Positions 8,701-15,493 of a stretch of 26,158 bases of DNA are shown here, in pieces (positions within the stretch are counted from its first letter, which is position 1; every line of letters begins with the position of its first letter). Under the pieces are notes generated by a model that saw only the letters and a list, made by a program, of their open reading frames with translations, was not told where the DNA came from and did not search any database. A program made the position numbers and the translations under genes. This DNA is from a virus: positions 1 through 26,158 of the IMG/VR virus record IMGVR_UViG_3300018876_000087; one strand, 5' to 3'.

Positions 8701-9979
8701 AAACCTGATTTCTTTGTGGAGTTCTGCACCAATCTGCTATATAAAGTTTGTATTGTTCTATTCTATCGGGTATTGTAATGTCCCCGTCAGTTTCGTCTTG
8801 GAAGAAGTCGTTGGCAATAGTAAATTGTATCTGTCCACTGGTTGGCGTACCATAAACTTTATCTGTGGCAGGGTTTACTTCTACCTCTAAGTCTTGCCAC
8901 CCACCAATGATTCTGAACTGTTCACCGCCAGCATCAGCATCTGCTAATGGTTGCGATAAAGTTAGCGTGTTGGGTGAGGTTGATACTGCGACGATGTATC
9001 CGTTTCTGGGGATATATTCTCCAGTTAATTCTGAACCATCATAGTGTATGATATCATAACCTTCCCAACCAGTAGGATCCTGACCTATGATGATTTGATT
9101 GTTTGCAGCACCGGTTTGATCAGCAACAGCAGTTACAGTGTACTCTACTTTTTGCGGAGGAACTACAGTGAAATCAGCATCTTCTGTGTCTACGTGCTCT
9201 AACCACCACTTGTAAGTTCCGGGATAAATGTTATTCGTAGTTCCTACAGTATAGGTAACTTGTAATCCCTCGGTTGCTGGTTCATTAGAAGGTGTTAAGG
9301 TGACTACAGGAGATGGGAAGTCATCAATTGTAGCAGGTTCTTGACTTGATCCTAATGCTAGGTTTGCTTGCCCCTCTAGCAACACCTCTCCACCCAGATA
9401 CATACCAGCAGGATGAACAAACAACTTAAAAAGTTTTTTCCATTGATTTACAGGAATACCTGCCCTTACAAGAATAGCAAAGGTCTGATATAACTTATCG
9501 TCTGTGAGGAATCTAAGCGACGATGGACCAAGTTTAGATGAGAAAGAGTTAGAATTCTTGTCATCTGCAATTAAAAATACGTTCTCTTTTGTATACAAAA
9601 CTTCTGGGTCGAGTTGGAAAAAAGAACGGAAGAACCATTCAATAGAATATTTTGATCCTTTTGCTCGGAATAAAGTGCTAGAAAAATTTGCTGCTGCACG
9701 TTTATCACCAGACCCTTCGAAGTAACTTCCGCCTAATAACAGTTCGTCTTCAATAAAATTTAGAAGCGTAATATCTGTTTCTGTTATATCACGAGAAGAG
9801 AAAAGATGATTCAACAACTCAGTAGCATCGTACTGATTTTGAAACTCGTAATATCTTTCTAATAGAGATATAAACTTAGGATAAGCAGATGCAAAATATT
9901 CAGGCAACACGTCATCGATATGAACATCTCTGAGGTTCAGTCTGCGTCTTTTCTTGTCTATAAAATTATCGTGTGCCAT
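5708..9979 (-). CDS. Giant virion structural protein with conserved N-terminal domain and tandem Ig/Calx-beta repeats
   Basis: This 1423-residue protein has two clearly different parts. Residues 1-205 are helical, charged and conserved-looking: KKRRRLNLRDVHIDDVLPEY near the start, IEWFFRSFF at 113-121, LTDDKLYQTFAILVRAGIP at 158-176 and HPAGMYLGGEV at 189-199. I recall this type of domain from T4-like marine phage virion proteins; it presumably anchors the protein to the particle. The rest is a chain of beta-sandwich modules with recurring T-E-G or V-E-G openings at about 236, 531, 594, 718, 840, 941, 1047 and 1146. A C-terminal module (about 1320-1423) contains DYEIRATL and IQFEIRDV. ATG 9979 was chosen over an in-frame TTG at 10036, which lies inside gp15. 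It starts 8 bases after the gp15 stop. The role is likely adhesion or display from the neck or tail; no enzyme motif is seen. Confidence 0.82.
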   Translation of the reverse strand: MAHDNFIDKKRRRLNLRDVHIDDVLPEYFASAYPKFISLLERYYEFQNQYDATELLNHLFSSRDITETDITLLNFIEDELLLGGSYFEGSGDKRAAANFSSTLFRAKGSKYSIEWFFRSFFQLDPEVLYTKENVFLIADDKNSNSFSSKLGPSSLRFLTDDKLYQTFAILVRAGIPVNQWKKLFKLFVHPAGMYLGGEVLLEGQANLALGSSQEPATIDDFPSPVVTLTPSNEPATEGLQVTYTVGTTNNIYPGTYKWWLEHVDTEDADFTVVPPQKVEYTVTAVADQTGAANNQIIIGQDPTGWEGYDIIHYDGSELTGEYIPRNGYIVAVSTSPNTLTLSQPLADADAGGEQFRIIGGWQDLEVEVNPATDKVYGTPTSGQIQFTIANDFFQDETDGDITIPDRIEQYKLYIADWCRTPQRNQVFENTYSINDVHYTVTTTSVDELDSNQAITIDGINLPDGTIYWYIADKTTNVGSDPALDATLTAHTNDFGNSAGVQNGVGFANRQPVTISSGTGTFNVRIKKDYITEGAQTFRVFLVGPATYTDYHGDANTVELLAHLNPSDTTQQGQLVTINDTSIYPRYTTGDTSITEGDDVVINVSTISGTPDSGDGSEHNPNGDYFYNSGTETLTTDGVQWEILDSLDGRISTLTGREPFSAASTNLTMSATTVDGYYRGTQQATVRVTNHDGIQSTGTITMVDAAVSNPVITGPTSITEGAASGSWAFTHKNSVPGTNYYWWVDGLADADFTSTPPRSGSRGVLTTDSTANSVTAAGDTMIMTSTMDLAAVLDALTENTESFTIKVSDSNTDAANEIASFAVDITDVIPEYTVSSNTPVTEGNDIVLSLAVVNPVSEDVNVTVADDGSGRYTAGAYTFTSPAYNDITIATTLDPAIQNALGENISVSVTGASSGQTDSTTVVLNDVVPIYEVITSQTSYVEGDTIVVGLNFTNSVEEDVDLAISDDGTGRYSTAGDTFTWNGSSYGNLNIPTSINAGTDNPQTITLTVTGQSSGVQDTVTFDLTDLLPTYSLTIRNTSNTSVTSLVEGATIRLDLGVTDAVGEDVDWSVSPADARLSATSGTFTSPGYVDIDITTSAPGTFENDPLLTFTVTGQTTGVQATDTLTLEDGAADITYTLTAPAGNVTEGDAWSFTVVASLTNTGTYEDFDWDITGDTRVNASGQITAAQFSSGGGSVTVNRTSTSDPVYQGPTTITVDGTGATYSNTASDTFSLVDEAGSLNSVTGPASINDGGTAASATIAINPSNAGSYSFPTSSNTTTGTGSQSYALSFGGSPASANAYIKFANDFKIKGVGNITPGSNSFLEVDNGTWATGVTSELASDYEIRATLNSSSTSSNSSFTGTFGSWLGLGTNRTWELDVTNSTGIETPQYSIQFEIRDVATSTVQDTFNVYYIGVEIDTSGGL
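6278..7495 (-). repeat. Four tandem Ig/Calx-beta-like repeats of about 100 residues
   Basis: Within the 1423-residue protein, residues about 829-1234 hold four successive units. Each opens with PxYxV/L, then V-E-G or T-E-G followed by a hydrophobic strand, then EDVD or a similar acidic pair (EDVN, EDVD, EDVD, EDFD). The first two share DDGSGRY and DDGTGRY, and three units end in TVTG-type strands with S/T-S/T-G and a D-T pair. The E-G pairs are spaced about 100, 106 and 99 residues apart. The similarity is clear in protein but weak in DNA, so these are old duplications. Confidence 0.8.
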
Positions 9980-9987
9980 AGTTCTAT

Positions 9988-12900
9988 TTAGGGTGCCGCC
10001 TTCAGCACCGGAGCAGTTGGTGAATTGGTGACCCAAACAAGAAGGTATTGATTATTGCCCCAATTGACATAATCGCCCGTAGAAGTTCCTGTTGCCTGTC
10101 CCGTGTTGCCTCGTTGTTGAACTTCATTTGACCCTAATGCGCTATTACCGTAGAGTCGGAGTTGATTACTTCTAAACACGAAACCTGATTGGTCATTCGT
10201 ATTAAAGTCATCACCAACATCTTCATCGTGCCAGAAAGTTCTTATTCCAGATTTTATTGTTTCCCGACCTAAATTTTCAGCATTAGTTAGATTGGTTCCT
10301 GAAATATTTGGTTCAGTGGTTATTGCCGCCTTTGTAAATACAACACCATTGGTTTCTCTCTGTGAAGGTAGTGTATTTTGCGGAGAACCAGACGGGTCAA
10401 CAATATCAAATGTTATGTATGTTGCATCGTTCATTACTTGCGCATAGTCTGCATCTCTCATAATCGAATCTAATGTCATGGTTAGACCATCAGCCGGTAT
10501 TCCAAAATCTTGTTTGGTACGTGTAGCAGATTCGTAAGTAGTGTCGACATTGAGGATTGCCACGCACCATCCAAACTCTGGATCGTAAGTGTGTGATCCG
10601 GAAAAGGTAATCTCGTCCGTAAAAGATTGATTTTCTAAAACTCTACCCTGATTGCTGGCAAACTCGTTGTTACCGATTTTAACAAAGTTTCCGTTTGTCG
10701 ATATTTGTGCAGGACTACCTGCATTATAATTACTTGAATTAGTAACCTGTCCATAAAAATAACTCTGACTCGTCGTGCCAAACCCGAGATAGTCATTTAC
10801 TTCCCCACGGAAATATCCATTCAAAGTCGCAATTGTATCAGAAGCGAGCGTCCTGTCAAAACCAACATCAACGGTATCGTCCAAGGCGAACTTATAAATT
10901 GTGCCACGATTTTCGCCAGACCAAGATTCCAATGGTGCCGCAACGTATAACTCTGTGCTGTTCGGATTGACTGCCACATATCTTCCAAAATCAATATCAG
11001 TTTCACCGCTCTGTCCAGTAAGAGTTATAAGGTGACTAAACTGCACAATCATAGATATCTGTAAGTTATAAGTTCCATCTCCTGTGTATCCGGGTATAGC
11101 AGGCGAACCACCGGGTTCTGATCCGTCAATAGTCCAATTCACAGTACGAGTTCGGACAGACGTTGGATACTGCGGTACGGCAGGGAACCCAAATGCTTGC
11201 ATGTCACGAGCAAGTCTGCAAATAATATATTCATCGGTATCTTTGTTTCGAATCCAAGCAATACCACCATTCGCACCATACCATGTGTTGGTAGCACTCC
11301 TACGCAAAGTTCCGCTGTACTCACCAACTGACATATTTTCAGGATCAGTTCGACCTGAAATTAGATCGGGTGCTTGTGCTCCAAGATCGATCTGAGCACC
11401 ACTTGCTGAAACCGCGAAAGAACCATCGATCCTTGGCGTAGTTGGTGTTGCCCCCAAACTTCCAAACCTTCCGTTTAATGGATCTGCGTATCTCCAAACC
11501 GAAACACGATTAAGATTAGGAACTCCTAGAAAAATATGATTGTTAGACATTGCTACACTAGTAGGACCATTTGTAAAAGTATTCGTTGGATCGTAATGTG
11601 AATTCCAAATACTAGCAGTATTATCGTGCGTATCTAAGAAATTATTAAACTGTAAAGTGCCGCCAGAAACTTTTATTACTCTACCGGCTGATGATCTACC
11701 CGGAAGAGCAACAACATAATCTTCAGCATAGGGCGAAGATGCTACAGAAGTTCCGACATAATTGTTAGTTGATCCTCCGTAATCTTTAGTATAGATTAAA
11801 CTATACGGAGAAGATCTATCATAAAAATAAATTATGCCACCACTAGCACTTCCTGCTCTTGGGTGTGTGATACCAATATAATTTTCCGTAAAGAACAATT
11901 CGAAACCAAACCTAGCATTTCCAGTATCGTCCCACACATTAAGAAGGTTGCCAGAAGTGTCAAACAAATACACAGTTGCTTGTCCATTTGAGGTATTTAA
12001 TGCACTTACCAAAACCTGACTACCTTCTATTGCAACTGCTCTACCAAAGTTTGCTGTTTGAACGCCTCCTGACGGCACGAGTTCGACTGTTGTTCCATCT
12101 GCAATAGTTCTAAGATACGCCGAGTCATTTCCGGGTTCACCGATAACTGCATATGTGTCGCTAGTATCAATGGCATATCCAAAGTCACCGTTGTTTGTTG
12201 GTGTCGATGCCTGATATGTTGCTGGAGGATATGTGTCAAGAATGTCGAATGTATCTGACTCAGTAACACCTGCTGCAGCATCATTAATAGTAAACGTGCT
12301 TGTAACGGTGCCTTGTTCACCAGCAGGTTGACCAATTACAATGTCAACCGTCTTAGTAAGAGCATCCATTACAACCGAACCTGAAGTAGTTGATATTCTA
12401 CCGTTGGTGTTATTATCACCAGTAATCGTGTAAGTAACTGTCTGGTTGATTGCATAGTTACTAGTGATCGTTGCCTGTATAGTTTCATCTTCAATTGCAT
12501 TAGGCACAGATACCGTGTATGAGTAACCCTCAAGAACTGTAATAGTAACCTCACCAACTTCAGAAGAGTTCTCTGCTCCCTCCGGAACAGCACGATACTC
12601 AAAGGTAACTACGCCCGTAAATGCTGCGCTTGGTGGAGTGTAACTGAATGTACCTGCTAATGAGTCAACAATTGCAACGGTTCCTTGCGCAGGTTGATTC
12701 TCCACAGTGTGAGTTACCGTTCCTGTAGATTCCCATTCATCATTAGTCGAAACATCAAAAGTGAACGCACTACCATCCTGATTGTAATAAGTAAACGTGT
12801 CATCGATAGCATCGTCTACACCGGGCAATCCAGAAGCACGAACCTGAACAGTAACACTTTCTGTAACATTCTGTCCTACATCAACACCAATGATGAAACT

Positions 12901-13797
12901 ATCTGCTCCATAAGCATCTGAGTTTGGAGTGTATGTCCATTTACCATCAGAGTCAACTACAGCAGTACCAAACTCTGGTTGAGTCAAGATGCTGTAACCT
13001 TCAATATCATTTAGGGTGTTGACCAATGAAATTGTATTGGTAGCAGTTGAACCAGCATCTTCAGCAATACTAGAAAGTTCTGCACTGTCGCCACTTAGAA
13101 TATTACTTTCTACCTTACAAAATGCAAGCAAACCGCCGGTATCGAAATCTAACAAACTCGTCTCCGCTGTTCTAATAATAGAAGAAGCACTTTCTACGAG
13201 TTTATACAAATTAAGTTTCATTTCAAAATCTAATGTGTATATAATCGTTCTTCTAGCCTCTAATGCTGCTTCATAATCATCTTGCATCACAACGCCATCA
13301 AGTCTGATGGGGGTGTCTTCTTGTAAATCAAAACCTTCTAGAGGTTTGACTGCAACCGTATACTGTGGTGTAAAGTACGGTAAGATTTGTTCTACGATTT
13401 GTAATGCATCGTCTTGACTTCTTGCGTATACATTTAACTGAAAGGTTAGGTTATATGGAACAGGAGTGTATATCTGCCTAGCATTCTCTCCTGCTTGAGG
13501 TATAACTCTTTTGTTAACTTTTGATAATTGTCTTTGTGCATCGTATTGAATCGCAAGAATCTCGAACGACATTCTAGGTAGTTTAATAGCAATCTGTCTT
13601 TCTTGTTGGTCCCCGGCATCCATTGCTTGGATACGATCAATAAAGTCTCTTCGAGGTGCATAAGACAAAGGCACTTTAGTTTGATTAATAGTTTCCCCTG
13701 CCGCATTGTGTCTAACGACATAAATGTTATTGAACAAAGAACCAAAGACAGCAACTGCTTTTCTGATTCTTTCGTGATAAAACCAATTACCTAACAT
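9988..13797 (-). CDS. gp15: gp15 tail terminator/sheath stabiliser fused to a large beta-rich extension
   Basis: Residues 1 to about 215 match T4 gp15 (272 residues), the hexamer that caps the tail tube and sheath and docks to the neck: NWFYHERIRKAVAVFGSLFN at 4-23, VPLSYAPRRDF at 42-52, LPRMSFEI at 73-80 and ALQIVEQILPYFTPQY at 131-146, close to the IVEQILPYF segment of T4. The frame then continues for about 1050 residues. There are two cadherin/VCBS-like domains (about 225-423, with DGKWTYTPNSDAYG and AGTFSYTPPSAAF), a Calx-beta-like domain (424-520), a beta-propeller (about 528-970) with at least six FG-GAP-like blades and an inserted segment (about 780-935), and an unrecognised C-terminal domain (980-1269). 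The start overlaps the gp14 stop (TAATG). The fusion is unusual for gp15. A sequencing artefact is unlikely because one open frame spans 3.8 kb. Confidence 0.88.
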   Translation of the reverse strand: MLGNWFYHERIRKAVAVFGSLFNNIYVVRHNAAGETINQTKVPLSYAPRRDFIDRIQAMDAGDQQERQIAIKLPRMSFEILAIQYDAQRQLSKVNKRVIPQAGENARQIYTPVPYNLTFQLNVYARSQDDALQIVEQILPYFTPQYTVAVKPLEGFDLQEDTPIRLDGVVMQDDYEAALEARRTIIYTLDFEMKLNLYKLVESASSIIRTAETSLLDFDTGGLLAFCKVESNILSGDSAELSSIAEDAGSTATNTISLVNTLNDIEGYSILTQPEFGTAVVDSDGKWTYTPNSDAYGADSFIIGVDVGQNVTESVTVQVRASGLPGVDDAIDDTFTYYNQDGSAFTFDVSTNDEWESTGTVTHTVENQPAQGTVAIVDSLAGTFSYTPPSAAFTGVVTFEYRAVPEGAENSSEVGEVTITVLEGYSYTVSVPNAIEDETIQATITSNYAINQTVTYTITGDNNTNGRISTTSGSVVMDALTKTVDIVIGQPAGEQGTVTSTFTINDAAAGVTESDTFDILDTYPPATYQASTPTNNGDFGYAIDTSDTYAVIGEPGNDSAYLRTIADGTTVELVPSGGVQTANFGRAVAIEGSQVLVSALNTSNGQATVYLFDTSGNLLNVWDDTGNARFGFELFFTENYIGITHPRAGSASGGIIYFYDRSSPYSLIYTKDYGGSTNNYVGTSVASSPYAEDYVVALPGRSSAGRVIKVSGGTLQFNNFLDTHDNTASIWNSHYDPTNTFTNGPTSVAMSNNHIFLGVPNLNRVSVWRYADPLNGRFGSLGATPTTPRIDGSFAVSASGAQIDLGAQAPDLISGRTDPENMSVGEYSGTLRRSATNTWYGANGGIAWIRNKDTDEYIICRLARDMQAFGFPAVPQYPTSVRTRTVNWTIDGSEPGGSPAIPGYTGDGTYNLQISMIVQFSHLITLTGQSGETDIDFGRYVAVNPNSTELYVAAPLESWSGENRGTIYKFALDDTVDVGFDRTLASDTIATLNGYFRGEVNDYLGFGTTSQSYFYGQVTNSSNYNAGSPAQISTNGNFVKIGNNEFASNQGRVLENQSFTDEITFSGSHTYDPEFGWCVAILNVDTTYESATRTKQDFGIPADGLTMTLDSIMRDADYAQVMNDATYITFDIVDPSGSPQNTLPSQRETNGVVFTKAAITTEPNISGTNLTNAENLGRETIKSGIRTFWHDEDVGDDFNTNDQSGFVFRSNQLRLYGNSALGSNEVQQRGNTGQATGTSTGDYVNWGNNQYLLVWVTNSPTAPVLKAAP
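10888..12216 (-). other. Beta-propeller (FG-GAP-like) region within the gp15 fusion
   Basis: Repeated blades follow the pattern F-G-x-x-V/I-A, a short gap, a hydrophobic strand ending near a Pro, then G-x-x-Y-x-F/Y. Examples are DFGYAIDTSDTYAVIGEP, NFGRAVAIEGSQVLVSA, RFGFELFFTENYIGITHP and DFGRYVAVNPNSTELYVAAP. Between the fifth and last visible blades about 150 residues are inserted that do not follow the pattern. Such propellers often bind protein or sugar ligands; which ligand cannot be told here. Confidence 0.6.
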
Positions 13798-14699
13798 TAT
13801 GGATCACCAAACGGGTTGCTTTCTGAGAAATCTAATATACCATCTGCTACAGTTTCAAAAGTGTCGTTCTGTTCTACTGTCATTTCTACTTCACCAACAG
13901 AGACCGGTATTCCTGCTGCGTTACTCTCCTGACCTATGACGCTAACAGTGGTCGCAAAAGAATGAAACTTACCATCAGTCGATGATATGTTGGTGACCTG
14001 AAGAACTCTTGCGCTTTGATTAGTGGCATCGTAAGAAACCACCTCTGCACTCAACACATAATCATCAAAGGTTTGTTTAACAACTTCACCTACCACATAA
14101 GACCCTTGCTCGTTCATAAATTCTGTAGTCACAACATTATCGAATGTTAACTGATATTTATGTCCAAATACTTCGACGTTATCTATCTCTTCAATATCCG
14201 TATCAAAATCCTCGCCACTGTACTCAAACAGTTCACATGATAATCTGAACACGGGAAGATTCTTTAACTGATAGAATGGTGTTTCGTCAAATACTTTTGT
14301 AATTTCGAAAATAGATCCAGAGAGTTGTAAGAAAATAAGGTCGCCTTCTCTTGGACGATAAAACGGTTTGTCCGTATCCGCTTCGTAAGGAGCAATCAGT
14401 TCATTCCATCGTCTACGTGCGACAATAAAGGTTGCTTGGTCTCTAATCTCTACACCGAACTTAGAGAACAAGTCACCCTCGCCATCGAAACCCTCAACAT
14501 TTTCGATATACATTTCAATTTTGTATGCGTCATCAAATACCGCAGAAGTCTCATCTCCAAAGATAGTATCTTTGTTTACTGAGTCGCGGGGAAGATAATA
14601 AACATCCTGCCCGTACATTTTTAAGGATTCAACAATGATATCCTCGTACAGGAGTTGTTCTGATCTGGCACCTTGTGCAAAATACTTGTTAGTTGCCAT
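13797..14699 (-). CDS. gp14: Neck protein gp14 (head completion)
   Basis: This 300-residue protein (T4 gp14 has 256) follows gp13 and precedes gp15 as in T4. Its N-terminus is typical of marine T4-like gp14: NKYFAQGARSEQLLYEDIIV (residues 4-23), then DVYYLPR, followed by FIVARRRWNELI, FYRPREGDLIFL and FDETPFYQLKNLPVFRL in the central beta-rich domain. gp14 hexamers, with gp13, close the head after packaging and form the docking surface for the tail capped by gp15. The start has GTAGGATAACCA upstream, placing AGGA about six bases before the ATG, and the gap from gp13 is three bases. No frameshift or missing segment is apparent. Confidence 0.9.
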   Translation of the reverse strand: MATNKYFAQGARSEQLLYEDIIVESLKMYGQDVYYLPRDSVNKDTIFGDETSAVFDDAYKIEMYIENVEGFDGEGDLFSKFGVEIRDQATFIVARRRWNELIAPYEADTDKPFYRPREGDLIFLQLSGSIFEITKVFDETPFYQLKNLPVFRLSCELFEYSGEDFDTDIEEIDNVEVFGHKYQLTFDNVVTTEFMNEQGSYVVGEVVKQTFDDYVLSAEVVSYDATNQSARVLQVTNISSTDGKFHSFATTVSVIGQESNAAGIPVSVGEVEMTVEQNDTFETVADGILDFSESNPFGDP

Positions 14700-14702
14700 T
14701 GG

Positions 14703-15467
14703 TTATCCTACAAAGAAGTCTGGTGGTAACTCCTGCTCCAGTCTTACTTTCTCTTCTAACCTTTCGAGTTCCGCTGTAGCATCTTCATATAGTTGTCTCC
14801 CGCTAATAGTTACACCACCGGGAAGTTGCATCCCTTCAAACTTAGACATGTTCATACCCCACTGCTGCTTAATCAAAGCAGTTGTGTAATTCTTCAAAAA
14901 CATATCATCATAAACACTGGTATGTGTTTCGGGATCGATTGCTTGGTATACTTCTGCTACAACATAATCCCCGACTGCTAAGTCTGCGCCTCCACCTTCG
15001 TTATAGAATTCACCAAAGATATACAGTCTCCCTTGTCTACGAGAGAAAGTTGTTTTAGGGGTACCACTTAAAAGCATGTCTAAGAAATCTAGGTATTGTT
15101 CGAATTGAAAATAATATGACATGCCACCAGAGAAGTTCATGAAGTCGCCCAGACTGTTCAGCATCATTTGATATCGAACATCAAACATGTTCACCGTACT
15201 GAAAGTAGGATTGATAGGAAACAATTGAGATACAAATAAAATATCATCCGATATAGGAATGTACCCGTTTGCTTTATCGTCAGCAGTAATAAGATGTTTC
15301 AGGTATGTTCTAAACTTGGCGTCCGAATGATACTCACGATATACCTGTATCGCATCATCAACTTTGTCTTCGATCTGGTCTTCATCCACATTTATTTCGA
15401 TCACGGGATCGCCCAACCTACGCAGGCAGTAATCGATCAAAGATTGTCTAGAGTTTGGGATTGCCAT
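14703..15467 (-). CDS. gp13: Neck protein gp13 (head completion)
   Basis: This 254-residue protein (T4 gp13 has 309) is recognisable as the T4-type neck protein. It has a helical N-terminus SRQSLIDYCLRRLGDPVIEI (residues 6-25), an acidic helix with DQIEDKVDDAIQVYREYHSD, the segment YIPISDDILFVSQLFPI, and a C-terminal helical part with ALIKQQWGMNMSKFEGMQLP. gp13 binds the portal after packaging and, with gp14, closes the head and prepares it for tail attachment. The ATG at 15467 has AAAGGT seven bases upstream, and an exact late promoter starts only 19 bases before the ATG, so the leader is very short. It is the first gene of the transcription unit that includes gp14, gp15, two decoration proteins and the terminases. 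Confidence 0.92.
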   Translation of the reverse strand: MAIPNSRQSLIDYCLRRLGDPVIEINVDEDQIEDKVDDAIQVYREYHSDAKFRTYLKHLITADDKANGYIPISDDILFVSQLFPINPTFSTVNMFDVRYQMMLNSLGDFMNFSGGMSYYFQFEQYLDFLDMLLSGTPKTTFSRRQGRLYIFGEFYNEGGGADLAVGDYVVAEVYQAIDPETHTSVYDDMFLKNYTTALIKQQWGMNMSKFEGMQLPGGVTISGRQLYEDATAELERLEEKVRLEQELPPDFFVG

Positions 15468-15485
15468 TTAGATACCTTTTACCTG

Positions 15486-15493
15486 TATTTATA
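15486..15493 (-). promoter_or_regulatory. T4-type late promoter for the gp13-gp17 unit
   Basis: An exact TATAAATA on the minus strand lies 19 bases before the gp13 ATG, with AAAAGGT between. The TAA stop codon of the upstream 1886-residue fibre gene (15491-15489) is part of the promoter box itself. Transcription would start roughly 10-13 bases before the ATG, leaving just enough leader for the ribosome binding site. Confidence 0.8.

Noticed and set aside
9980-10036. Longer form of the 1423-residue protein starting at TTG 10036
   Set aside because: The extra 19 codons lie mostly inside gp15, begin with a rare start codon, and the ATG at 9979 opens the conserved domain just after the gp15 stop.
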